Translations under genes and position numbers: made by a program
Assembly: GCF_004114915.1 (NCBI RefSeq)
Contig: NZ_CP022219.1
Span: 6,850,501 to 6,914,500 of the forward strand
DNA from: Bradyrhizobium guangxiense
Lineage (GTDB): Bacteria; Pseudomonadota; Alphaproteobacteria; Rhizobiales; Xanthobacteraceae
Reading direction: 5' to 3'
DNA length: 64,000 nucleotides
The notes under the pieces: model-generated
What the model was told of the DNA's origin: nothing
What the model saw: only the letters and a program-made list of their open reading frames with translations
Database searches by the model: none
Part shown: one piece after another, positions 46,621 through 55,078 of the stretch
Position numbering within the stretch: position 1 is the first letter of the stretch
Layout: each line of letters opens with the position of its first letter

Positions 46621-47895
46621 ATGACATCGATGTTCCATCGATCCGTGTTGGCGCTTGCGGCCGTGGCCCTTCTTGCGGGGACCGGCGCCGGCAGCGCGCA
46701 ACAACAGGACAAGAACAGGGCGTTGAAGAAATACGAATCCGGCACCAAGGAGTTCTGGACCCATCCGCCGGATGACTGGTTCCTCGGCGACGAGACCGAA
46801 GCGCAGAAGGGGCTCGCGCCGCCGTCGGGGCCGCCGACCGGCGCCTCCGATGCCGAGCTCGCCAACATCGTCAAGAAGATCAAGCTGCCGCCGGGATTCA
46901 AAATCGAGGTCTACGCCTCGGGCGTGCTGGCCGCGCGGCAGATGGCCTGGGGTGACAAGGGCACCCTCTTCGTCGGCTCGTTCGGCCTCGGCAACGTCTA
47001 CGCCGTCAAGGACAACAACGGGAAGAAGGAGGTCAAGACCGTCCTCAAGGGCCTCAACATGCCCACCGGTCTCGCCTTCAAGGACGGCGCGCTCTACGTC
47101 ATCGCCGTCGACAAGCTGATCCGCTACGACAATGCGGAGGCCAATCTCGACAAGCTCGGCGACGGCAAGGTCGTCTATGATGACATGCCGTCCTATGCCG
47201 CGCATGGCTGGAAATACATCGCGGTCGACAAGGAAGGCTGGTTCTACATTCCGTTCGGACCGCCCTTCAACGTCGGCATCCCGCCGACCAGCGTCTCGCA
47301 GATCCGGCGCGTCGATCCCAAGACCGGCAATGCAGAAATCTGGGCGCTCGGCGTTCGCAACTCGGTCGGCGGCGACGTCGATCCGCGCACCGGCAAGTAC
47401 TGGTTCACCGAGAATGCCCGAGACTGGATCAGCGATGATCTGCCCTCAGACAAGCTGAACATGATCAACCGGATCGGCGAGCACTTCGGCTACCCCTATT
47501 GCCATCAAGGCAACCTGCCGGATGACAAGTTCGCGATGGGCCACAAGTGCTCCGAGTTCACGCCGCCGGTGCTGAATCTCGGCGCCCACGTCGCTCCGCT
47601 CGGCATGAAGTTCTATACCGGCGACCAGTTCCCCGCCGAGTACAAGAACAACATCCTGATCGCCGAGCACGGCTCCTGGAATAGGCACAAGTACCAGGGC
47701 GGCCGCATCATGCGCGTGATCGTCGGGCCTGACGGCAAGAACCCCAAGCAGGAGGTGTTCGCCTCCGGCTGGATCGAAGGCGATCAGGGCTATCTCGGTC
47801 GTCCCGACGACATCATCCTCGCCAAGGACGGGTCGATCCTGGTCGCCGACGACTGGGCCGGCGCGATCTATCGCATCAGCTACAGCAAGAAGTAG
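46621..47895 (+). CDS. Sorbosone-dehydrogenase-like secreted propeller protein
   Basis: The 424-residue secreted protein (signal MFHRSVLALAAVALLAGTGAGSA) has a six-bladed propeller of the glucose/sorbosone dehydrogenase family. LKGLNMPTGLAF, GVRNSVGGDVDPRTGKYWFTENARDW, IAEHGSWNRHKYQGGR and GRPDDIILAKDGSILVADDW are characteristic. Members are often PQQ-dependent sugar dehydrogenases. A ribosome site AGGGGAG lies 7 bp before the ATG. A dihaem cytochrome c gene follows, which suggests an electron path from this enzyme. The substrate is unknown. Confidence 0.87.
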   Translation: MTSMFHRSVLALAAVALLAGTGAGSAQQQDKNRALKKYESGTKEFWTHPPDDWFLGDETEAQKGLAPPSGPPTGASDAELANIVKKIKLPPGFKIEVYASGVLAARQMAWGDKGTLFVGSFGLGNVYAVKDNNGKKEVKTVLKGLNMPTGLAFKDGALYVIAVDKLIRYDNAEANLDKLGDGKVVYDDMPSYAAHGWKYIAVDKEGWFYIPFGPPFNVGIPPTSVSQIRRVDPKTGNAEIWALGVRNSVGGDVDPRTGKYWFTENARDWISDDLPSDKLNMINRIGEHFGYPYCHQGNLPDDKFAMGHKCSEFTPPVLNLGAHVAPLGMKFYTGDQFPAEYKNNILIAEHGSWNRHKYQGGRIMRVIVGPDGKNPKQEVFASGWIEGDQGYLGRPDDIILAKDGSILVADDWAGAIYRISYSKK

Positions 47896-47910
47896 CGCGC
47901 AACACGATGT

Positions 47911-47946
47911 GAGGCTGCGACCGCGCGATGGCCGCAGCCTCTTTGC
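47911..47946 (+). terminator. Terminator after the sorbosone-dehydrogenase-like gene
   Basis: GAGGCTGCG (47911-47919) and CGCAGCCTC (47933-47941) pair perfectly, followed by TTTGCTTG. Confidence 0.7.
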
Positions 47947-47977
47947 TTGATGCGGCGTGCTCGCCGCGGAACAGGTT

Positions 47978-48110
47978 CGTCATGCCCGGACTTGATCCGG
48001 GCATCCATCATACGAGAAACCTTTTGCAACAAGGATGGATTGCCGGGGCTACACCACGCCGAAGAGGCTTCGGCTTCGCAGGCGGGGCAGCCCGGCGATG
48101 ACAACTGGAG
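47978..48110. repeat. CGTCATGCCCGG-type intergenic repeat
   Basis: CGTCATGCCCGGACTTGATCCGGGCATCC forms an inner hairpin and is mirrored downstream by GGGCAGCCCGGCGATGAC. It is another Bradyrhizobium-type mosaic repeat between the dehydrogenase and cytochrome c genes. Confidence 0.6.
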
Positions 48111-48119
48111 AAGTCAGCC

Positions 48120-48698
48120 ATGCGGGCCGTTCGGTTCGGAATTCTATCCGCGACGCTACTGTTCATCCCGGCCCAGGCCGCCGACAATGCCGCGATCAAG
48201 GAGAAAGCCTCTGTCTGCTCTGGCTGTCACGGTGAGAACGGCATCTCGCAAACCGAGAACGTCCCCTCCCTCGCCGGCCAGCCTGACCAGTTCATCCAGT
48301 GGCAGCTGGTGTTCTTCCGCGCCGGCTCGCGCAAGAACGACCAGATGCAGCCGATCGTCGAGGAGATCACCAACGAGGACATCCGCGCTTTCGGCGCCTA
48401 TTTCTCGCAACTGACACCGCCGAAGGGAGCGGAAGACGGAGATCCGGAGCTGTCGAAAAAGGGCGCGCAAGTCGCCGCCGGCCGCCGTTGCGCCTCATGC
48501 CACACGGACAGTTTTGCCGGCACCAAGGGCGTCGCGCGGCTCGCGGGTCAACGCGAGGAATATCTGATCAAGGCGCTGCACGACTACAAGGCGGGCCAGC
48601 GCGTCGGCGGCGGCGTCGCGGCCATGGCCGATGTCGCCTATCACATGAGCGATGAGGAGATCACAGCGGTCTCGCACTATCTGGCGCATTTGAAATAG
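48120..48698 (+). CDS. Dihaem cytochrome c (c4-like)
   Basis: The 192-residue periplasmic protein has a signal peptide (MRAVRFGILSATLLFIPAQA) and two haem sites, CSGCH (C33, C36, H37) and CASCH (C124, C127, H128). Two similar class I halves, each ending in a LxxL-type motif, make this a c4-like dihaem cytochrome. It follows the sorbosone-dehydrogenase-like gene and could accept its electrons, or serve an oxidase. Confidence 0.93.
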   Translation: MRAVRFGILSATLLFIPAQAADNAAIKEKASVCSGCHGENGISQTENVPSLAGQPDQFIQWQLVFFRAGSRKNDQMQPIVEEITNEDIRAFGAYFSQLTPPKGAEDGDPELSKKGAQVAAGRRCASCHTDSFAGTKGVARLAGQREEYLIKALHDYKAGQRVGGGVAAMADVAYHMSDEEITAVSHYLAHLK

Positions 48699-48725
48699 TG
48701 TGGAGCGAGCGCAACAAGCTCCGCT

Positions 48726-48887
48726 GTCGTCCCGGACAAGCGCGCCTCAAGCGCGCGCAGATCCGGGACCCATAGCCACAGGACCATGTTTTGCGAAGAC
48801 TTGGAGTGACCGGCTTGCGCGCCAATTACTTCCTGTGGTTATGGGCCCCGGATCGGCGCTCCGCTCGCTGCACTTGTCCGGGACGAC
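48726..48887. repeat. GTCGTCCCGGACAAG palindromic repeat
   Basis: GTCGTCCCGGACAAG (48726-48740) and CTTGTCCGGGACGAC (48873-48887) are perfect reverse complements. Inner parts, GGGACCCATAGCCACAGG and CCTGTGGTTATGGGCCC, also pair. It sits between convergent cytochrome c and panE-like genes. Confidence 0.8.
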
Positions 48888-48907
48888 ACCGAGTGTGTGG
48901 CTACTAT

Positions 48908-49831
48908 CTATCCCGCTCGCTGCTTCTCATACGCCTTCAAATGCGTGTAGGCGATGCGCAACTTTGGCACCGGCACCTTGGCGGCGTCGGCGCGGGCAAT
49001 GAGATCGCCGATGACATGATCGGCCTCGACCGGCAGGCCTGCCTTGATGTCGCGGAACATCGAGGCCGTCATCGGCGAGCCTTCGGTGGTGAGGTTGCCC
49101 TTCACCCGCTCGAAGAACGGCCCGCCCGGCGGATATCCCGACGCGGTGGCGATCGCGCTGGTCTCATCCAGCATGCCGAGCAGGAAGTCCCGGCCGCCGG
49201 GAGCTGCGAGGATGTTGCCGACAGAGGTGCGCATCAGGCTGGTGGATGCTGCGAGTGAGGAGAGGAACACCCACTTCTCCCACATGTCCTGCATGATGTT
49301 CTGGCTGGCGGCGGCGCCATTGACGCCGCTCCTGAAGGCTTCATCGATCGCCTTGACGCGCTCCGACAGCTTGCCGTCGCGCTCGCCGTAATTCAGCGAC
49401 TGCATCGGCTGGAGCTGCACCACCTCGCGCTTCTCGTTCAGGGTCGCGGCGATGGCACAGAGCCCGCCGAGCACGCGCTCCTTGCCGAATTTGGCATCGA
49501 GGATGTCGAGATGCTTCATGCCGTTGAGCATCGGGATGATCGCCGTGTTCGGTCCGACCGCCGGCGCAAACGATTTGATGGCGTCGTCGAGATCGAACGC
49601 CTTGCAGCTGAGCAGAACGACGTCGAACTTGTCCTTGAGCGTGTCGGCCTGCACGGTCGGCGGGTTCTTCAACGTCACATCGCCGTTCGGGCTCTTGATG
49701 ACGAGCCCGGCGCTCGCGAGCTCGCCGGCCCGGCGCGGCCGGACCAGGAAGGTGACGTCGCGGCCGGCCTGCAACAGCCTGCCACCAAAATAGCCGCCGA
49801 TGGCGCCGGCGCCGACCACGAGGATGCGCAT
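48908..49831 (-). CDS. 2-dehydropantoate 2-reductase family protein
   Basis: The 307-residue protein resembles PanE, which reduces ketopantoate to pantoate with NADPH. It has the Rossmann motif GAGAIGGYFGGRL (7-19), SCKAFDLDDAI and the PMLNGMKHLD region with the catalytic-lysine neighbourhood. The family has several divergent rhizobial members, so pantoate synthesis is not certain. It is leftward and monocistronic. Confidence 0.85.
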   Translation of the reverse strand: MRILVVGAGAIGGYFGGRLLQAGRDVTFLVRPRRAGELASAGLVIKSPNGDVTLKNPPTVQADTLKDKFDVVLLSCKAFDLDDAIKSFAPAVGPNTAIIPMLNGMKHLDILDAKFGKERVLGGLCAIAATLNEKREVVQLQPMQSLNYGERDGKLSERVKAIDEAFRSGVNGAAASQNIMQDMWEKWVFLSSLAASTSLMRTSVGNILAAPGGRDFLLGMLDETSAIATASGYPPGGPFFERVKGNLTTEGSPMTASMFRDIKAGLPVEADHVIGDLIARADAAKVPVPKLRIAYTHLKAYEKQRAG

Positions 49832-49933
49832 GAGAGAGCTCCGTTATTGTTGTTGTTCTTCAGTAAGAAGGCGAATAGCGAATAGGATAGCAGATGACGA
49901 AACGCGAGTAACGTTTCCTCTACTCGCCGTTTC

Positions 49934-50548
49934 CTACTCGCCCTTCTCCAGCACCATCTCCTCGACCTCGCGGAGCTGCTCCTTGCCGAAGAACATCTCG
50001 TTGCCGACGAAGAAAGTCGGCGAGCCGAACGCGCCGCGGGCCACGGCCTCTTCGGTGTTCTTGATCAGCCTCGCCTTCACCTCGGGCTCCTGGCTGCGGG
50101 CAAACAGCTTCTCGGCATCGAGGCCGGAGGAGGCCAGCGCCTTCGCCGCGATCTCGGGGTCGTCCATCTTCTTCGGCTCGCGCCACATGTGGTGGAAGGC
50201 CGCCTCGACATAGGCCTCGAACACGCCTTCGAGCTGGGCCGCGATCGCCGCGCGCATCAGGTTCAGCGTGTTGACCGGAAAATGCGGATTCCAGACATAG
50301 GGTTGGACCTTGAAGCGCTTGATGAAGCGCTCGGTCTCGATCTGCTGGAATTCGCGCTTGTTCTTGATGCCGGCCAGCGTCTCGGCCGGCGATCTGTTGT
50401 TGGTCGACTTGAAGATGCCGCCGAGCAGGATCGGAACATATTCGAACTTGACGCCGATACGCTGCTCGATCGCGGGAATCGCGAGATGACTGAGATAGGC
50501 GTTCGGGCTGCCGAAATCGAACAGAAACTGCGGGGCAATGCGGGTCAA
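49934..50548 (-). CDS. DsbA-fold 2-hydroxychromene-2-carboxylate isomerase-like protein
   Basis: The 204-residue protein belongs to the glutathione S-transferase kappa/HCCA isomerase family, with the catalytic serine in DFGSPNAYLS (S14) and no CxxC motif. HCCA isomerase acts in naphthalene degradation, but no such pathway is seen here, so it probably acts as a glutathione-dependent isomerase on another substrate. The only fitting start is TTG at 50548, with GGGAGAAC upstream. Confidence 0.87.
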   Translation of the reverse strand: MTRIAPQFLFDFGSPNAYLSHLAIPAIEQRIGVKFEYVPILLGGIFKSTNNRSPAETLAGIKNKREFQQIETERFIKRFKVQPYVWNPHFPVNTLNLMRAAIAAQLEGVFEAYVEAAFHHMWREPKKMDDPEIAAKALASSGLDAEKLFARSQEPEVKARLIKNTEEAVARGAFGSPTFFVGNEMFFGKEQLREVEEMVLEKGE

Positions 50549-50638
50549 ACTCGTTCTCCCTGATCTCGCTTTTCACCCATTGTGACGCAGCGTGACCCGC
50601 AGGTCCACCGTTTAATGATGGTCATAATACTTTGAAGA

Positions 50639-52003
50639 TCAGACCAGACGACGGATCGCCCGCTTGCGCCAGACCATGAGGTAATAGCCCATCTGCAAAA
50701 CGAACATGGCGCAGAACACGATGGGGTAGGCGGCCCACACGCCCTGCAGGCCAATCGTGCGACTGAGGATCACCGCGGCAGGCAGCTCGATTGCGACAAT
50801 CGCGAAGATCGAGAGCAGCATCGGCGTCAGCGCGACGCCGGCCGCGCGCATCGCTCCGGAAAACACCGTGGCGAGGCCGAACGGCACCGAGCTCCACAGC
50901 GCGATGTCGAGCAGGCCATTCGCCAGATCGAGCACGGCGGCGTCGGTGATGAAGAGGCCGAGGATGGCGCGCGGCGCGAGATGGATCAGCGCCACGAGCC
51001 CGCCGGTCAGGACGAGGTTGAAGGCGAGGCCGGTCCGCACGATGCCGTCGAGCCGGGCTCTGTCGCCGCCGCCGACGGCCTGCGCGCCGAGGATCGAGAC
51101 CGCGATCGAAATCGACATCGCCGTGAACTGCGTATACCCCATCACCTGATTGACGGCGCCGTAGGCCGCGGTGGCGTCCGACCCAAAGCCATTGACGAGG
51201 CCGAGCAGCACAAGCTCGGCGATCGCCATCACCACCATGCCGACGGCGCTCGGCAATCCAATGCCGAGAATCTTGCCGAGCATGGCGCCGTTGAGCCGCA
51301 ACTGACGCAGCAGCGTAGCATCCGGTGCCAGCGCGTGCTTCCTCCATAGCAGATGGAGAGCGAGCGCGATCAATGTGAGCGCGTTCGAGATCGCCGCCGC
51401 CCATACCGGACTGGTGATGCCGGCCGCCGGCAATCCGAACGATCCGCGTATCAGCACCGGCGTCAGGACCAGGCCGATCACGGTCGACAACGCCAGCGCC
51501 AGCAGCGGCGTGAGCGTGTCGCCGACGCCGCGGATCATTGCCGTCGCCAGCAGGAAGACGAAGCCGAGCGGCATGGTGAGCAGCATGATCCGCGCATAGG
51601 CGCTGGTCTGGTCGAGAATGTCCGCGGGCGTGGCGAGCGCCATCATCAGCTGGCGGCTGAATAGTCCGCCGACCAGCGCAACCGAGATGGAGAACAACAG
51701 GCCGATCGCCAGCGTGGTGCCTGCAACGATCTTGATCTTGTCGTGCTCGCCCGCGCCGAAGGCCTGACCGATCAAGACGGTCGCGCCGGTGCTGAGGCCC
51801 AAGACGAAGGCGAACAGGAAGAACATCACGGGGAAGAACACCGAAACGGCGGCCAGCGCATCGACGCCGATCATCTGGCCGAGATAGACGTTGCTGACGG
51901 TGCCGAACAGCGATTGCAGCGCACTGCTCAGTATCAAGGGCGCGAGGAAGCGCAAGAATGTCTTCCAGAGCGGCGTGGCGGCGGACATGGATGTGTCTTT
52001 CAT
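50639..52003 (-). CDS. MATE-family efflux transporter
   Basis: The 454-residue membrane protein has about twelve hydrophobic helices and two related halves. The first has SALQSLFGTVSNVYLGQMIG and GLSTGATVLIGQAFGAGEHDKI; the second has GFGSDATAAYGAVNQVMGY and VSILGAQAVGGGDR. MATE proteins export cationic drugs or metabolites in exchange for Na+ or H+. The substrate is unknown. It is leftward, 90 bp upstream of the DsbA-fold gene, and may share a transcript with it. Confidence 0.92.
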   Translation of the reverse strand: MKDTSMSAATPLWKTFLRFLAPLILSSALQSLFGTVSNVYLGQMIGVDALAAVSVFFPVMFFLFAFVLGLSTGATVLIGQAFGAGEHDKIKIVAGTTLAIGLLFSISVALVGGLFSRQLMMALATPADILDQTSAYARIMLLTMPLGFVFLLATAMIRGVGDTLTPLLALALSTVIGLVLTPVLIRGSFGLPAAGITSPVWAAAISNALTLIALALHLLWRKHALAPDATLLRQLRLNGAMLGKILGIGLPSAVGMVVMAIAELVLLGLVNGFGSDATAAYGAVNQVMGYTQFTAMSISIAVSILGAQAVGGGDRARLDGIVRTGLAFNLVLTGGLVALIHLAPRAILGLFITDAAVLDLANGLLDIALWSSVPFGLATVFSGAMRAAGVALTPMLLSIFAIVAIELPAAVILSRTIGLQGVWAAYPIVFCAMFVLQMGYYLMVWRKRAIRRLV

Positions 52004-52069
52004 CAGGGCGTGCGGAGCCGTTGCCGCGCGATGCGCGGCTCGGCCGTCGATGAGGGGAAGACGCGCGCT

Positions 52070-52666
52070 TTACGCGCGGTCGCTGTAGGCGAGCTTGACG
52101 ATGTGGTCGCGGACGTCGGTCGGCCAGTCCGCGATCAGTGCGGTGAAGCGCCGCCGGTCATCCGCAAACAGCGCGCGCGAGGCTTCCTCGAACTGCGGCA
52201 GGTTGCCCGCCATGGTCGACATGAAGTGATAGGCGGCATCGCGTGCCTGCCGCTCGCGGTCCTTGTCGCCGCTGATGCGCCGGGCCTCGTCGACCAGCTT
52301 GCGCAGCGCGACCGAGGCGCCGCCCGGTTGCGCGCCGAGCCACTCCCAGTGCCGCGGCAAAAGCGTCACCTCGCGCGCGACCACGCCGAGCTTGGGCCGG
52401 CCGCGGCCGCGCGGCTCGCTCGGTGGCGTGCTCTCCTCCACCGACGGCGGGACGAGCTTCGCCAACCGCGCCAGCACCTCGCGATCCCCGCCGCGCAGAT
52501 CGAAATCGATCGAGCGACCCGTCGCGTCCTCGAAGATGATGATGGACTCGTCCGGCCGCGGCGCCACCCGCTTGACGACGAGCGCGACTTCGCCTGCCGA
52601 TCCCGACACCAGGCGGCGCTGCCCTTGGAAGGCGGTGAAGGTTTTTTGCATTGAAATCATTGCCAT
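52070..52666 (-). CDS. DUF2239 protein
   Basis: The 198-residue cytoplasmic protein matches the DUF2239 family: TFTAFQGQRRLVSGSAGEVALVVKR, SIIIFEDATGRSIDFDLRG, PKLGVVAREVTLLPRHWEWL and the C-terminal AYHFMSTMAGNLPQFEEASRALF. No biochemical function is known. ATG 52666 and ATG 52651 are both possible. It is divergent from a GST gene, with a palindromic CCCGGG element between them. Confidence 0.85.
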   Translation of the reverse strand: MAMISMQKTFTAFQGQRRLVSGSAGEVALVVKRVAPRPDESIIIFEDATGRSIDFDLRGGDREVLARLAKLVPPSVEESTPPSEPRGRGRPKLGVVAREVTLLPRHWEWLGAQPGGASVALRKLVDEARRISGDKDRERQARDAAYHFMSTMAGNLPQFEEASRALFADDRRRFTALIADWPTDVRDHIVKLAYSDRA

Positions 52667-52690
52667 ATTGAAGACGCTGGGATGGTTTAA

Positions 52691-52726
52691 TACCCGGGTA
52701 AATTACAGGGGTCAATACACCCGGAT
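52691..52726. promoter_or_regulatory. CCCGGG palindromes between DUF2239 and GST
   Basis: TACCCGGGTA (52691-52700) is a perfect 10-bp palindrome, and a related ATACACCCGGATG follows at 52715. The spacing of about 24 bp suggests an operator pair for an unidentified regulator of the divergent genes. Confidence 0.5.
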
Positions 52727-52818
52727 GAAAATATCCGCACCGGCGGCTCGACATTGTGTTCCCGGGCTGGCACCAACGCGCGACCGACTGGCCACGCCTA
52801 GCCCAGGGGATCTTGCCG

Positions 52819-53484
52819 ATGCTGACCGTTCACCACCTCAATAATTCCCGCTCGCAGCGCGTGCTGTGGCTGCTCGAAGAGTTGGGCGTCCCTTACGAGA
52901 TCGTGCGCTATCAGCGCCAGCCGGACATGCGCGCGCCGAAGGAGCTGCACGCCATCCATCCGCTCGGCAAGTCGCCCGTCATCACCGACAACGGCAACAC
53001 CATCGCGGAGTCCGGTGCGATCATCGAATACATCCTCGCGACCTACGGCAACGGCCGGCTGATTCCGCCGCCGAACACGCCGGAGCGGCTGCGCTTCACC
53101 TATTGGCTGCATTACGCCGAAGGGTCTGCGATGCAGCCGCTGCTGCTGAAGCTGCTGTTCACGCTGATGCCGAAGCGCGCACCCGCGCTGCTTCGTCCGC
53201 TGGTGCGAAAGGTCTCGAACCAGGCGCTGACCACGCTGGTCAATCCGCAGCTCAAGCAGCACATGGATTACTGGGAAGGCGAGCTTGCGAAGAGCGAGTG
53301 GTTCGCCGGCAACGAGTTCACCGCGGCAGACATCCAGATGAGCTTCCCACTCGAGGCTGCGCAAGCGCGCGGCGGGCTTGAGCAGGGTCATCCCAAGGCG
53401 ATGGCATTCCTCGATCGCATCCACGCGCGGCCGGCTTACGCCAGAGCGCTGGAAAAGGGCGGGCCCTACCAGGTGGGACGGTAG
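52819..53484 (+). CDS. Glutathione S-transferase
   Basis: The 221-residue protein has an N-terminal thioredoxin-like GST domain (LNNSRSQRVLWLLEELGVPYEI and the glutathione-site AESGAIIEYI) and a helical C-terminal domain (GNEFTAADIQMSFPLEA). It is of the bacterial type with a serine rather than tyrosine as probable first catalytic residue. ATG 52819 is preceded by AGGGGATC; an upstream frame to 52756 is not conserved. It ends at 53484, just before a repeat. Confidence 0.92.
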   Translation: MLTVHHLNNSRSQRVLWLLEELGVPYEIVRYQRQPDMRAPKELHAIHPLGKSPVITDNGNTIAESGAIIEYILATYGNGRLIPPPNTPERLRFTYWLHYAEGSAMQPLLLKLLFTLMPKRAPALLRPLVRKVSNQALTTLVNPQLKQHMDYWEGELAKSEWFAGNEFTAADIQMSFPLEAAQARGGLEQGHPKAMAFLDRIHARPAYARALEKGGPYQVGR

Positions 53485-53495
53485 TCTTTTTCACT

Positions 53496-53576
53496 GTCAT
53501 TCCGAGGCGGTGTGGAATTGCGCGCCTGAGAATCTCGAGATCCCGGGTTCGGCTCTGCGAGCCGCCCTGGGATGAC
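53496..53576. repeat. GTCATTCCGAGG-family palindromic repeat
   Basis: GTCATTCCGAGGCGG and CCGCCCTGGGATGAC form the outer arms. The interior shares GCGCGCCTGAGAATCT with the copy at 12445. It lies between convergent GST and MFS genes. Confidence 0.78.
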
Positions 53577-53578
53577 TA

Positions 53579-54874
53579 TCAGTGCGCATGCAGCACGCGT
53601 CCGCGCGTCTCGGGCAGCGCGAAGGCGGCAATGAAGAACACTGCGTATGCCACCACCGCAAAGATCGCGATCGCATTCGCAAGCGACGTCGTTGCCGAGA
53701 GCGCGCCGACCAGGAACGGAAACAGCGCGCCGATGCCGCGGCCGAAATTGTAGCAGAAGCCCTGGCCGGAGCCGCGTAGGCGCGTCGGATAGAGCTCTGT
53801 CAGGAACGCGCCGACCCCGGAGAAATAGCCCGAGGCGAAGAAGCCGAGCGGGAAACCCAGAATCCAGAGGATCTCGTTGGTGAGCGGCAGCTGCGTATAA
53901 AGCAGCACCACCGCCATGGCGCCGATCGAGAAGATCAGGAACAGATTACGACGTCCGATCCGGTCAGCGAGCCAGGCCCCCGTGAGATAGCCGATGAAGG
54001 AGCCGATGATCAGCGTCGAGAGATAACCGGTCGAGCCGACGATCGACAGATGTCGCTCCTTGGTGAGGAATTGCGGCACCCAGAACGTGACGGCGTAGTA
54101 GCCGCCCTGGCAGCCCGTCGCCATCAGCGACGCAAGCACCGTGGTCTTCGCGATCGGGAAGGTGAAGATCTCCCAAAGCTTTGGATGACTGCCGGTCTCC
54201 GCGTGCCTGGCGCGCGCCTCGGCCGCGATCTCCGGCTCGGTGACGGAGCGGCGGGTGTAGAACACCAGCAGCGCGGGCAGCGCGCCGATCACGAACATCC
54301 AGCGCCAGGCCGTCTCCGCCGGCAGGATCGAGAACAGGATCGCCTGCGACAGCACCGCGAGGCCCCAGCCGACCGCCCAGCCGGACTGCACCGATCCGAC
54401 GGCGCGCCCGCGATATTGCGGCCGGATCGCTTCGCCCATCAGAACTGCGCCGGCGGCCCATTCGCCGCCAAAGCCGAGGCCGAGCACGGCGCGCGCAATC
54501 AGGAGCTGATCGAAATTCTGCACGACCGCGCAGACCAGCGAGAAGAACGAGAACCAGATGATGGTGATCTGGAGCGTCCTGACCCGCCCGATGTGATCGG
54601 AGAGATAGCCGCCAAGCCAGCCGCCGATCGCGGAGGCGAGCAGCGTCACTGTTCCGGCGAGGCCGGCGGACGCCGCATCGACCTTCCACAGCGCGATGAT
54701 GGTGCCGATCACCAGTGGATAAATCATGAAGTCCATGCCGTCGAGCGCCCAGCCCGCCGCGCACGCCCAGAACGTCCGGCGCTCCGGCGTGTTCATGTCG
54801 CGATAGAACGCGAGAAGGCTGGTGTCCTCGATCTCGGCGCGCTCGATGCGCTGGAGCGGATCGGTTGTCGTCAT
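53579..54874 (-). CDS. MFS transporter (AAHS/SHS-like)
   Basis: The 431-residue protein is a twelve-helix major facilitator of the metabolite:H+ symporter group. It has GWALDGMDFMIYPLVIG in helix 1, DHIGRVRTLQ (the loop 2-3 motif), GFGGEWAAGAVLMGE and RTTV-type second-half signature LADRIGRRNLFL. It probably imports an organic acid. It is leftward, below ggt, with a large repeat between. Confidence 0.88.
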   Translation of the reverse strand: MTTTDPLQRIERAEIEDTSLLAFYRDMNTPERRTFWACAAGWALDGMDFMIYPLVIGTIIALWKVDAASAGLAGTVTLLASAIGGWLGGYLSDHIGRVRTLQITIIWFSFFSLVCAVVQNFDQLLIARAVLGLGFGGEWAAGAVLMGEAIRPQYRGRAVGSVQSGWAVGWGLAVLSQAILFSILPAETAWRWMFVIGALPALLVFYTRRSVTEPEIAAEARARHAETGSHPKLWEIFTFPIAKTTVLASLMATGCQGGYYAVTFWVPQFLTKERHLSIVGSTGYLSTLIIGSFIGYLTGAWLADRIGRRNLFLIFSIGAMAVVLLYTQLPLTNEILWILGFPLGFFASGYFSGVGAFLTELYPTRLRGSGQGFCYNFGRGIGALFPFLVGALSATTSLANAIAIFAVVAYAVFFIAAFALPETRGRVLHAH

Positions 54875-54972
54875 GGGCGCTTTCCCCGGCAGTTTCTAGG
54901 CTGCGCCTTGGTAGCACGCGTAGCCGCGAGAGCTAGCGGGCCCGCGCTCCCGTGCCATGCAAATGACGGGAC

Positions 54973-55078
54973 CAGAGCGCTTTCGAGCGAAGTGGACACC
55001 GGTTCGCGTGACGAAAACGCGTCAAAACAAGAATCTAGAGCATCGGTTCTGATTCAATCAGAACCGAAAATGCTCTAG
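54973..55078. repeat. Palindromic mosaic element at the end of ggt
   Basis: CTAGAGCAT (55035-55043) and ATGCTCTAG (55070-55078) are exact reverse complements, and the inner CGGTTCTGATT pairs with AATCAGAACCG. The stop codon of ggt lies in the right arm. The left part (54973-55034, GAGCGCTTTCGAGCGAAGTGG...) is a familiar rhizobial repeat block. The hairpin may terminate ggt. Confidence 0.7.

Noticed and set aside
52687..52701. TTAA-N7-GTAA as a CtrA box
   Set aside because: One half-site deviates and it is better explained as part of the CCCGGG palindrome.
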